Source: an uncultured Pelagibacteraceae bacterium (GTDB taxonomy: Bacteria > Pseudomonadota > Alphaproteobacteria > Pelagibacterales > Pelagibacteraceae). From it: a DNA stretch of 64,000 bases. Below, in pieces: positions 7,985-15,545 of the stretch. The translations under genes were made by a program, and so were the position numbers. Location of the stretch: positions 84,697 to 148,696 of the forward strand of contig CACHML010000001.1 in the NCBI GenBank assembly GCA_902580945.1, in the 5' to 3' direction. Below the pieces are notes generated by a model, which was given only the letters and a program-made list of their open reading frames with translations, made no database searches and was not told the origin of the DNA. Each line of letters opens with the position of its first letter. The first letter of the stretch is position 1.

Positions 7985-8826
7985 AAACAACTGAGAAAAA
8001 AACAAAAGCTCAATCAATGGGACTTCATACTGAAGTTCTTACAGGAAAAACACAACAAAAGTTTTTTAATCCAGATGAAGCAGAAAACTTTTATTATTGG
8101 GGAACATACGATGTAGATTTTAATAAAAGAACTGAGCTTGATGTAAATGATATGGATTGCAAAGAAGCAAATAAAAAAATTGATGAATTGATGAGTCAGG
8201 GTTATGGAACAATTGTAATAAAAAATCCTCAAGGAAAACATAGTCTAGGTGTTGGAATTTTAAATAAATTAAACTTAATTTTTGAAGGAAGTTTAGGTTA
8301 TTTTGGAGTTGGCTCTATAGATGGTCCTACGGTAAGAGTTAATGGAAGAGTTGGATGGTCATGTGCAGAAAATATGATGGCTGGAAAAGTTGTAATAGAA
8401 AAAAATGCAGGATCGTGTTTTGGGGCAGCAGTAAGAGGTGGAGATTTAATTTGCAAAGGAAGTGTTGGTGCAAGAACAGGCATTGACCAAAAAGGTGGCA
8501 CAATAATAATTGGTGGTGATGCTGGCGCTTTTACTGGATTTATGATGCAAAGAGGAAGAATAGTAGTCTTAGGTAATGTAGGTATAAACCTTGGAGACTC
8601 TATGTATGATGGAACAATCTATGTTGGGGGGAAAATTGGATCATATGGAAGTGATGCGATTGAGTCACCTATGACAAAAAGTGATATAGATTGGTTGAAA
8701 AGAAAACTTAAGGTTGCTGAAATTGGCGAAAATTTTGATGTTTCTAAAATGACTAAAGTCGTTGCGGGTAAAAAACTTTGGAATTATGACGCGTTAGAAC
8801 CAACTGAAAAAAAAGGAGCTATATAA
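7972..8826 (+). CDS. glxC: GXGXG beta-helix subunit (GlxC / GltB3-like)
   Basis: This 284-residue protein corresponds to the C-terminal right-handed beta-helix of glutamate synthase. Repeated glycine turns are seen through residues about 90-230 (GRVGWSCAENMMAG, GSCFGAAVRGGD, GGDAGAFTGFMMQRG, GNVGINLGDSMYDG). The first 65 residues are an extra N-terminal segment absent from the second copy (226 residues at 13504). It overlaps the gene before it and shares one base with the next, so the three subunits are translated together. Its role is structural, linking the amidotransferase and FMN domains. Confidence 0.75.
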   Translation: MANLKTTEKKTKAQSMGLHTEVLTGKTQQKFFNPDEAENFYYWGTYDVDFNKRTELDVNDMDCKEANKKIDELMSQGYGTIVIKNPQGKHSLGVGILNKLNLIFEGSLGYFGVGSIDGPTVRVNGRVGWSCAENMMAGKVVIEKNAGSCFGAAVRGGDLICKGSVGARTGIDQKGGTIIIGGDAGAFTGFMMQRGRIVVLGNVGINLGDSMYDGTIYVGGKIGSYGSDAIESPMTKSDIDWLKRKLKVAEIGENFDVSKMTKVVAGKKLWNYDALEPTEKKGAI

Positions 8827-10220
8827 TGGCAAAAAAGAAAAATGGAAAAACAAATGGTCATTCTAATGGCAATGGTCAAAGTGAATTTTCAAAAAGAAAT
8901 AAAAGTTTATTAGGTTATAATTCAATATTTACTCCAGAAGTAATAGACGACATACATATAAAAGCGCAACTAGGTAGATACAGAATGCGTGGTATGGCGC
9001 TAATGAAAAAAATTCCTACATTTGATGATCTAGTATTTTTGCCTGGTACACTTACAAGATTTGTAATCGAAGGTTATAGAGAAAAATGTGAAACTAAAAC
9101 TGTTATAGGACCAAGATGTGAAAATCCAGTTGAACTTGATATTCCAGTTTACATTACTGGAATGAGTTTTGGAGCTTTATCTTATGAAGCTAAGACTGCA
9201 TTAGCTAGAGGTGCTACGATGGCAGGAAGTGCAACATGTTCTGGTGAAGGAGGAATGATTCCAGATGAAAGAAGATATTCTGAAAAATGGTATTACCAAT
9301 GTATTCAATCAAGATATGGTTTTAATCCACATCATGCACAACTCGCAGATGGAATAGAAGTCTTTATTGGACAAGGTCAAAAAGTTGGAATGGGTGGTCA
9401 CTTAATGGGTCAAAAAGTTACTGACCAAGTAGCAGAAATGAGATCATTACCTGCTGGTATAGACCAAAGGTCTCCTGCTAGACACCCTGATTGGTTAGGT
9501 CCGGACGATTTAGCATTAAAAGTTCAAGAACTAAGAGAACTAACAAAAAATAAAGTTCCAATTCAATTAAAACTTGGAGCAGCAAAAGTTTATGATGATG
9601 TTCGTATGGCAGCAAAATGTGATCCCGACTCAATTTACCTAGATGGTATGGAAGGATCGACAGGTGCGGGTCCTCACATAGCAGCAGCAAACACAGGAAT
9701 TCCTGGGATAGCCGCTATTAGAGAAGCACGAAGAGCAATCGATGATGTTGGCAAAACTGGAAAAGTAACACTGATATACGCAGGTGGTGTAAGAGATGGT
9801 GCTGACATGGCTAAAGCGCTTGCTCTAGGTGCAGATGCAATTGCTATAGGAACTGGAGCAATGATAGCATTAAATTGTAATAAAGAAATTCCTGAGTCAA
9901 ATTTTGAGAAAGAGATGGGAGTTCCAGCAGGTCACTGTTATCACTGCCACACAGGTCGTTGTCCAGTTGGTGTTGCAACACAGGATCCTAAACTTAGAAA
10001 AAGATTAAATCCTGATGATGCAGCTTTGAGAGTTTATAATTACCTACATACAATGACTTTAGAAGCTCAATTATTAGCAAGAGCATGTGGTAAAACTAAT
10101 ATTCATTCATTAGAACCTGAGGATTTAGCAGCTTTAACAATGGAAGCTTCTGCATTAGCAAAAGTACCACTTTCTGGAACAAATCATACTGTTGGAGTTG
10201 ATGATTTTCATAAAATTTAA
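8826..10220 (+). CDS. glxD: FMN-binding glutamate synthase-like subunit with FeS cysteines (GlxD-like)
   Basis: This 464-residue protein equals the central FMN domain of glutamate synthase: PVYITGMSFGALS, GEGGMIPDERRYSEKW, LIYAGGVRDGADMAKALALGAD for flavin and phosphate binding. Cys371-x2-Cys374-x4-Cys379 precedes PVGVATQ; the last two match the 3Fe-4S ligands of glutamate synthase and the first is shifted. The N-terminal 30 residues are a Lys/Asn/Gly-rich tail. Its partner genes are the amidotransferase at 7040 and GXGXG protein at 7972. It would form glutamate or an N-substituted glutamate. No electron-donor subunit (GltD) lies nearby, so donor and true product are open. Confidence 0.78.
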   Translation: MAKKKNGKTNGHSNGNGQSEFSKRNKSLLGYNSIFTPEVIDDIHIKAQLGRYRMRGMALMKKIPTFDDLVFLPGTLTRFVIEGYREKCETKTVIGPRCENPVELDIPVYITGMSFGALSYEAKTALARGATMAGSATCSGEGGMIPDERRYSEKWYYQCIQSRYGFNPHHAQLADGIEVFIGQGQKVGMGGHLMGQKVTDQVAEMRSLPAGIDQRSPARHPDWLGPDDLALKVQELRELTKNKVPIQLKLGAAKVYDDVRMAAKCDPDSIYLDGMEGSTGAGPHIAAANTGIPGIAAIREARRAIDDVGKTGKVTLIYAGGVRDGADMAKALALGADAIAIGTGAMIALNCNKEIPESNFEKEMGVPAGHCYHCHTGRCPVGVATQDPKLRKRLNPDDAALRVYNYLHTMTLEAQLLARACGKTNIHSLEPEDLAALTMEASALAKVPLSGTNHTVGVDDFHKI

Positions 10221-10222
10221 TT

Positions 10223-10627
10223 ATGCCTAAAAAGAAAAACAAAAAAGCAAAAAAAGAAACTAAAGGTCAATTAGGTAAGAAAAAAGAGACTGCTAGAGAA
10301 AAAATGATAGGTCAAACTATTGGCTATCGTTATGATGTTAACCTGCTTCCAGACTATTCAAGAATTACACCATTCTTAAAAAAATACATAGAAGCAATGG
10401 GATGGGATGATTTAAATTGGTTAGAAGATGTTCACATGGGATATGAAGAAGATAGACCTGCAGTTTTTGACAGAAATGCTAATGGGTGGGTTACAATTCC
10501 AAAGAAGATTAAACTTCCAAATAATCAACAAGATAGAGATATGATTGCCAGAGAATTGTTAGTAAAATTCCAAATGTCTCCAAATCATCCACTAGTAGAT
10601 CTTAAGAAAGCTTACAGAAAATTCTAG
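10223..10627 (+). CDS. Conserved unknown protein with lysine-rich N-terminus
   Basis: This 134-residue soluble protein is encoded two bases after glxD, so it belongs to the operon. Residues 1-30 are extremely Lys-rich (runs of KKK/KAKK), followed by a compact domain with PDYSRITPFLKKYIEAMGWDD and a C-terminal helix ending KKAYRKF. No catalytic motif is obvious and I do not recognise the family. Its place between glxD and the ammonium transporter suggests a role tied to this complex or to transporter control. Confidence 0.6.
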   Translation: MPKKKNKKAKKETKGQLGKKKETAREKMIGQTIGYRYDVNLLPDYSRITPFLKKYIEAMGWDDLNWLEDVHMGYEEDRPAVFDRNANGWVTIPKKIKLPNNQQDRDMIARELLVKFQMSPNHPLVDLKKAYRKF

Positions 10628-10650
10628 AATCACTGAAAATTTATATATAC

Positions 10651-10715
10651 CAGAGGTTGTTCTCTGCAAAATAAACAACATTTATCAAATATAATTTAAG
10701 ATTGATCATGTTGTT
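10651..10715 (+). promoter_or_regulatory. Leader/promoter region of the Amt gene with two inverted repeats and a TATAAT box
   Basis: The 134-base gap holds a small hairpin just after the unknown gene (CAGAGG 10651-10656, TCTCTG 10661-10666) and an 8-bp inverted repeat, AACAACAT (10674-10681) with ATGTTGTT (10708-10715). A consensus -10 TATAAT lies at 10690-10695 between the two repeat arms; no good -35 is visible. The repeat would flank the promoter, the layout of an operator or activator site. No sigma54 or NtrC consensus is seen. Confidence 0.35.
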
Positions 10716-10761
10716 CCATTTATTAATATTTATTTAATTTGTTTAAACAATTGGAGGTTAA

Positions 10762-12165
10762 ATGACTGACGAACTAGGTGCATTGACAACCATATTTACA
10801 GAATTTTACTATTGGATAACAGTAGTACTTATGTTTCTGATCCACGTAGGATTCTGTATGTATGAAGTTGGAGCATCGCGTTACAAACACCACCAACATA
10901 CACTAATGAAAAATACAATGCTGATACCTTTGGTAACAGTAACTTGGTTTTTGTTTGGTTGGTGGATTTATTGGGCTTTTCCAAATGGCCCAGGTCTTGC
11001 AACATCTATAATTCCAGATATTGGTGATGGACTAATAACTGGAGGAGATTATGGTGGAAATACTTTAGCAAGTCCAACAAGTGAATATATGGCTATAACA
11101 TTAAATGATCGTCTTATGGGTGTCTTTTGGGCAGCTTTCCTTTTATTCTCTTGGACAGCCGCATCGATAGTATCTGGTGCAGTTATTGAGAGAATTACAA
11201 CTTTTGCATTTGGAATTCTTGCAATTGCAATCGGATCTGTATTTTGGAGTATAGATGCTGCATGGGGATGGCACTTTGATGGATGGATGTTAAAAATACT
11301 TGGATATCATGATGCATATGCATCGGGGGTAATTCATGCTGTAGCAGGAGGATTTGCTTTAGGTGTGCTTGCTGTATTAGGTCCAAGAATTGGAAAATTT
11401 TCATCAAGTGGTGAACCAAGAAATATAGGACCAAGAAATCCTTGGTTAGTAACTGTAGGATTATTTTTAATTTATACAGGTTTTTGGGGTTTTTACGCAG
11501 CTTGTAATGTTCCAATTTATGACCTTGGACCAGAATATGGTATGGAGGGCGTAACTTTCTTTACTGCCACAAATATCTATCTAACCCCAACGACATTGGG
11601 TGGTATCACTATGAACTTTTTAATGTCATTATCTGGAGGATTATTAGCAGGATATGTAATATCGAAAGGTGACCCTTTCTGGACTTACTCTAGTGGACTA
11701 GCTGGAATAATATGTGCTTCAGCAGGTAACGACCTATATCATCCTATTCAATCTTTAATTATAGGAATGATAGGTGTTGTTATTGCTTACAAAATGCATT
11801 ACTGGGTTGAACGAAGGTTCAAAATTGATGATGCTGTTGGTGCTGTAGCTGTACATGGTTATGCTGGATTTGCAGGACTTGTAATTTGTGGTTTTGTTCT
11901 TAATGGTTATCCATCATCAGGCTATGATGTTGGTGCTATGTGGGATGGAACTAATTACGCTGCAATAAATCCTTTAGGAATGTTTATTGGTGCGATAATC
12001 ATGTTCTTTGTTCTAGGAATGATACCAGGTTACATAATTGCTAAAGTGTTAAATGGAATGGGCAAACTTAGAATCCCTAGGGAGGTTGAGTTGGCTGGTT
12101 TAGACTACCAAATAATGGAGGAGGCAAAAGAAGATGAAAAAACTGTTGCTTCTTCAACTAGTTAA
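10762..12165 (+). CDS. amt: Ammonium/methylammonium transporter (Amt family)
   Basis: This 467-residue polytopic membrane protein has about eleven hydrophobic helices. Both pore histidines of the Amt family are visible: His192 in VIHAVAGG and His365 in VAVHGYAG, the latter following the DDAVGA motif. GGAGG-type ribosome site (TTGGAGG) precedes the ATG. It conducts ammonium or methylammonium inward. Its position between two glutamate-synthase-like sets suggests it feeds amine or ammonia to the ligases rather than serving general nitrogen uptake. It is a divergent family member (ATSIIPDIGDG insert after helix 2, long C-terminal acidic tail). No GlnK gene is adjacent. Confidence 0.85.
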   Translation: MTDELGALTTIFTEFYYWITVVLMFLIHVGFCMYEVGASRYKHHQHTLMKNTMLIPLVTVTWFLFGWWIYWAFPNGPGLATSIIPDIGDGLITGGDYGGNTLASPTSEYMAITLNDRLMGVFWAAFLLFSWTAASIVSGAVIERITTFAFGILAIAIGSVFWSIDAAWGWHFDGWMLKILGYHDAYASGVIHAVAGGFALGVLAVLGPRIGKFSSSGEPRNIGPRNPWLVTVGLFLIYTGFWGFYAACNVPIYDLGPEYGMEGVTFFTATNIYLTPTTLGGITMNFLMSLSGGLLAGYVISKGDPFWTYSSGLAGIICASAGNDLYHPIQSLIIGMIGVVIAYKMHYWVERRFKIDDAVGAVAVHGYAGFAGLVICGFVLNGYPSSGYDVGAMWDGTNYAAINPLGMFIGAIIMFFVLGMIPGYIIAKVLNGMGKLRIPREVELAGLDYQIMEEAKEDEKTVASSTS

Positions 12166-12176
12166 AGGAGGAAAAT

Positions 12177-12410
12177 ATGGCTACAGTGAGTAATTGGATA
12201 GAACATTTAACCGCTGCAAGCAATGCAGATGGAGTAGCAGGACCAATTTTTCCAGGTGCCGGATCTGAAGGTATCTTAGTTATAATACTAGTTATAATTT
12301 GGATTGGTTGGACAGTTATAAGTTCTAGGCAAGAAAGCGATAAACTAGAAAAACTTGCTAGAAGAAGGCCTAGTTCTAATGCTTGGAAAAGCAATATAAC
12401 TGATGGTTAA
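12177..12410 (+). CDS. Small single-pass membrane protein following Amt
   Basis: This 77-residue protein starts after a perfect AGGAGG ribosome site and 11 bases after the amt stop. Residues about 31-49 (GILVIILVIIWIGWTVISS) form one transmembrane helix; the tail is basic (KLEKLARRRP). The strong ribosome site and conserved placement argue that it is real. It may be an accessory subunit of the transporter. Family unknown. Confidence 0.6.
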   Translation: MATVSNWIEHLTAASNADGVAGPIFPGAGSEGILVIILVIIWIGWTVISSRQESDKLEKLARRRPSSNAWKSNITDG

Positions 12411-12421
12411 ATAAATCTTGA

Positions 12422-12450
12422 TAAGGGCGCATTATATTTATGCGCCCTTA
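12422..12450 (+). terminator. Strong 11-bp hairpin after the Amt/small-protein transcript
   Basis: TAAGGGCGCAT (12422-12432) pairs perfectly with ATGCGCCCTTA (12440-12450) around a 7-base loop. The stem is GC-rich against an AT-rich background. No T run follows on either strand, so it may be a factor-assisted terminator, an RNA 3'-end stabiliser or a processing site between amt and the mgs genes. Confidence 0.55.
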
Positions 12451-12457
12451 AATAATC

Positions 12458-12616
12458 ATGGAAGAAAAAGATAAAGAAAATCAAATAAATAAAACACCTA
12501 GTAAAATGTCAAGAATAGCATGGCCAAAAGCTAAGTATGGTGTCTATGCCGCAATCATTATTATTGTTATAATCAATGTGCTTTACTATAAAGACCAATT
12601 ATTATCACTACTTTAA
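12458..12616 (+). CDS. 52-residue single-pass membrane protein
   Basis: An open frame from the ATG at 12458 to the TAA at 12614 encodes a polar, charged N-terminus, then KAKYGVY and a hydrophobic helix at about residues 31-43 (AAIIIIVIINVLY), ending YKDQLLSLL. It begins eight bases after the hairpin and ends nine bases before the MgsA-like ATG, filling the gap exactly. No clear ribosome site is seen. The clean membrane-helix pattern and tight fit support it; function unknown. Confidence 0.5.
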   Translation: MEEKDKENQINKTPSKMSRIAWPKAKYGVYAAIIIIVIINVLYYKDQLLSLL

Positions 12617-12625
12617 AATTTTTTT

Positions 12626-13504
12626 ATGTGTGGCATTGTTGGTATTTATTTAAAATCAAAAAAATTTGAAAAATCCTTAGGTGGAATGCTCTCTAAAATG
12701 TTAGTCAGTATGGAGTCTAGGGGTCCAGACAGTGCAGGTTTTGCTATATACAACAAAGATAAAAATAAAATATACAAGTACTCAATTTGTTTAAATGAAA
12801 TGAGTTTTGAAAGATTTAGAAAAGAAATTAAAAAAAAAATTAAATTAACTAAATTAGATAAAAATTCAGACCACGTAATTTTAAAATCTACTGAAAAACC
12901 GAGTAAAATTGTGCCTATTTTAGAGGATTTTAAGGAAATATCATTAGTAGGTTACGGAAAATCTATCGAAATTTTTAAACAAGTTGGCAAACCAAGCAAT
13001 GTTGTCAAAAAATTTGATCTCAATAAATTTTCGGGCTCTCACGCTATAGGTCATACAAGAATGGCTACTGAAAGTGCAATTACTACAGATGGATCTCACC
13101 CCTACTCTACAGGAGAAGACGAATGTTTAGTTCATAATGGTTCATTATCTAATCATAATAATTTAAGAAGAAAGTTAAAAAAGAATGGATCAAAATTTAA
13201 TTCAGATAATGATACAGAAGTTGCAGCCGGCTATATTTCAAATAGTTTGAAAGATAGAAATTTAAAACAAACATTAAAAAAAGGTTTGAGTGACCTTGAT
13301 GGGTTTTATACTTTTATTGCAGGAACACATAGTGGTTTTGCTATCCTTAGAGATGAGATAGCCTGTAAGCCAGCAGTTATTGCTGAAACAAAGGACTATG
13401 TAGCAATTTCCTCAGAATTTCAAGCAATGGCACATTTGCCAAATGTTAATAGTGCAAAAATTTTTGAACCAGAACCAGGCGTCGTTTATTCTTGGGGTAA
13501 ATAA
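12626..13504 (+). CDS. mgsA: N-methylglutamate synthase amidotransferase-like subunit (MgsA-like)
   Basis: This 292-residue class II amidotransferase has Cys2 as nucleophile (MCGIVGI), then ESRGPDSAGFAIY, GHTRMATES and LVHNGSLSNH. It is a shorter, Lys-rich paralogue of the protein at 7040. It overlaps the next start by one base (TAATG). Together with the genes at 13504 and 14187 and the GmaS-like ligase at 15546 it matches the gene set for converting methylamine and glutamate to N-methylglutamate through gamma-glutamylmethylamide. The start follows T-rich sequence without a ribosome site. Confidence 0.72.
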   Translation: MCGIVGIYLKSKKFEKSLGGMLSKMLVSMESRGPDSAGFAIYNKDKNKIYKYSICLNEMSFERFRKEIKKKIKLTKLDKNSDHVILKSTEKPSKIVPILEDFKEISLVGYGKSIEIFKQVGKPSNVVKKFDLNKFSGSHAIGHTRMATESAITTDGSHPYSTGEDECLVHNGSLSNHNNLRRKLKKNGSKFNSDNDTEVAAGYISNSLKDRNLKQTLKKGLSDLDGFYTFIAGTHSGFAILRDEIACKPAVIAETKDYVAISSEFQAMAHLPNVNSAKIFEPEPGVVYSWGK

Positions 13505-14184
13505 TGTTACTTGATTTAAAAAAATTAAAATTAAGATCTGTAAATGAAAAATTACAAAATATTGATAGAAAAAAAAATAAAAGAGACTTTGTTATTTCAA
13601 ATCCAGAGGGTAACCATGCTGTTTGCGCAGGTTTAACAGATAACATAGATGTAACTATAAAAGGACATGTTGGATATTATTGTGCTGGGATGAATCAGAA
13701 TGCAAATATAACAGTTGAGGGAAATGTGGGAACAGGAGTAGCAGAAAATATGATGTCAGGCAATGTTCATGTAAAGGGAAATGCATCACAATCAGCAGGC
13801 GCAACCGCACATGGTGGAACATTAATAATCGATGGTGATACTAGTTCAAGATGTGGAATTTCAATGAAAGGTATAGATATAATAGTTAAAGGATCTGTAG
13901 GTCACATGTCAGCATTTATGGCTCAGTCTGGAAACCTTGTTGTTTTTGGTGATGCAGGCGAAGCTTTAGGTGATAGCTTGTATGAAACAAATATATATGT
14001 AAAAGGAAAAGTAAAATCTTTAGGAGCAGATTGTGAAGAAAAAAAAATGAATAAACAACACAAAATAAAATTAAAAGAACTTTTAAAAAAAGCTGGGTCA
14101 AACATTAAACCAGAGCAATTTAAAAGATATGGCTCAGCAAGAAAGTTATATAATTTTAATATTGATAATGTATCTAACTATTAA
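13504..14184 (+). CDS. mgsB: N-methylglutamate synthase GXGXG subunit (MgsB-like)
   Basis: This 226-residue beta-helix protein has the glycine-turn repeats GHVGYYCAGMNQ, GNVGTGVAENMMSG, GNASQSAGATAHGG, GDTSSRCGISMKG and GDAGEALGDSLYE. Its length equals the usual MgsB size, and it lacks the N-terminal extension of the first copy at 7972. It is coupled to the MgsA-like gene by a one-base overlap and followed two bases later by the MgsC-like gene. Confidence 0.72.
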   Translation: MLLDLKKLKLRSVNEKLQNIDRKKNKRDFVISNPEGNHAVCAGLTDNIDVTIKGHVGYYCAGMNQNANITVEGNVGTGVAENMMSGNVHVKGNASQSAGATAHGGTLIIDGDTSSRCGISMKGIDIIVKGSVGHMSAFMAQSGNLVVFGDAGEALGDSLYETNIYVKGKVKSLGADCEEKKMNKQHKIKLKELLKKAGSNIKPEQFKRYGSARKLYNFNIDNVSNY

Positions 14185-14186
14185 TT

Positions 14187-15506
14187 ATGAAAAATAAAAC
14201 TCACCCACGTCAATCTTGGACTTTTGATGAATACACTAATTCAGAGATTAGAAGAGCAGCTGAAACAGGAATTTATGATATCCGAGGCGGAGGCTCAAAA
14301 AGAAAACTTCCACATTTTGATGATTTGTTATTCTTAGGTGCTTCAATGTCTAGATATCCTTTAGAAGGATATAGAGAAAAATGTACTACAAATGTAAAAT
14401 TAGGAACTAAATACGCCAAAAAACCTTTGGAACTTGATATCCCAATTACAATTGCGGGAATGAGCTTTGGCGCTTTGTCAGGTCCAGCTAAAGAGGCATT
14501 GGGTAGAGGAGCAAGTGAAGCTGGCACATCTACAACTACCGGAGATGGAGGAATGACACCAGAAGAAAGAGGTCAATCTAAAAATTTAGTTTATCAACTT
14601 TTACCTTCAAGATATGGAATGAATCCAAATGACTTGAGGAAAGCAGATGCAATTGAGGTAGTGATAGGCCAAGGGGCAAAACCAGGTGGTGGTGGAATGT
14701 TACTAGGACAAAAAATAGATGATCGTGTTGCAGAGATGAGAACTTTGCCAAAAGGAATTGACCAAAGATCTGCGTGTCGTCATCCCGATTGGACAGGCCC
14801 AGATGATCTAAAAATAAAAATTCTAGAATTAAGAGAAATTACTAAATGGAAAGTTCCAATATTTATAAAAATTGCAGGTGCTAGACCTTATTATGATACT
14901 GCTTTAGCTGTTAAAGCAGGTGCAGATGTTGTTGTACTAGATGGTATGCAAGGTGGTACAGCAGCTACTCAAGAAGTATTTATTGAAAATGTCGGACAAC
15001 CAACTTTAGCCTGTATAAGACCTGCTGTAGATGCATTGCAAGATTTAAATTCACATCGAGAAGTCCAGCTTATTATTTCAGGTGGAATTAGGAACGGTGC
15101 AGATGTTGCAAAAGCTCTTGCTTTAGGTGCAGATGCGGTATCAATTGGAAGTGCAGCAATGATTGCAATTGGTGATAATGATCCTAAGTGGGAAAAAGAA
15201 TATGAAAAACTTGGAACTAAAGCTGGAGCATATGATGATTGGCATGAAGGTAACGACCCTGCAGGAATTTCAACTCAAAATCCAAAATTAATGAAAAGAC
15301 TAGATCCAAAAAAAGCAGGTAGAAAACTTTCAAATTATTTAAAAGTAATGTCTCTTGAAGCACAAACAATAGCTCGAGCCTGTGGAAAAAATAGTCTTCA
15401 TAATTTAGAGCCAGAAGATTTATGTGCATTAACTGTTGAGGCTGCGGCGATGGCCAGAGTTCCTTTAGCTGGAACTAACTGGATACCAGGTATTGAAAAG
15501 AAATAG
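14187..15506 (+). CDS. mgsC: N-methylglutamate synthase FMN subunit lacking FeS cysteines (MgsC-like)
   Basis: This 439-residue FMN-domain protein is homologous to the protein at 8826 (PITIAGMSFGALSGPA, GDGGMTPEERGQS, IISGGIRNGADVAKALALGAD). At the place where glutamate synthase and the first copy have the cluster cysteines, it reads YDDWHEGNDPAGISTQ with no cysteine, so it cannot carry the FeS centre. Classical N-methylglutamate synthase is an FMN flavoprotein, which fits. A conserved ending (NLEPEDLCALTVEAAAMAR) closes the domain. It would make N-methylglutamate from methylamine and glutamate. Confidence 0.75.
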   Translation: MKNKTHPRQSWTFDEYTNSEIRRAAETGIYDIRGGGSKRKLPHFDDLLFLGASMSRYPLEGYREKCTTNVKLGTKYAKKPLELDIPITIAGMSFGALSGPAKEALGRGASEAGTSTTTGDGGMTPEERGQSKNLVYQLLPSRYGMNPNDLRKADAIEVVIGQGAKPGGGGMLLGQKIDDRVAEMRTLPKGIDQRSACRHPDWTGPDDLKIKILELREITKWKVPIFIKIAGARPYYDTALAVKAGADVVVLDGMQGGTAATQEVFIENVGQPTLACIRPAVDALQDLNSHREVQLIISGGIRNGADVAKALALGADAVSIGSAAMIAIGDNDPKWEKEYEKLGTKAGAYDDWHEGNDPAGISTQNPKLMKRLDPKKAGRKLSNYLKVMSLEAQTIARACGKNSLHNLEPEDLCALTVEAAAMARVPLAGTNWIPGIEKK

Positions 15507-15545
15507 TTATTGATACTTATAAAATAATTCGTAGTATATTTATGA

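Noticed and set aside
8014..8241. Numerous minus- and plus-strand open frames of 60-120 codons within larger genes
   Set aside because: All lie opposite or inside well-supported genes, are leucine/isoleucine- or serine-rich reverse translations of AT-rich codons, and lack start signals.
7040..10220. Housekeeping NADPH glutamate synthase
   Set aside because: The large subunit is split into three genes and no small GltD subunit lies nearby; the context is a ligase and amine oxidoreductase cluster.
10628..10761. Glutamine (glnA-type) or glycine riboswitch before amt or the GcvT genes
   Set aside because: I looked for the conserved cores of these RNAs in the gaps at 1220-1366, 4057-4153, 10628-10761 and 39053-39168 and did not see them. 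A covariance-model search would settle it.
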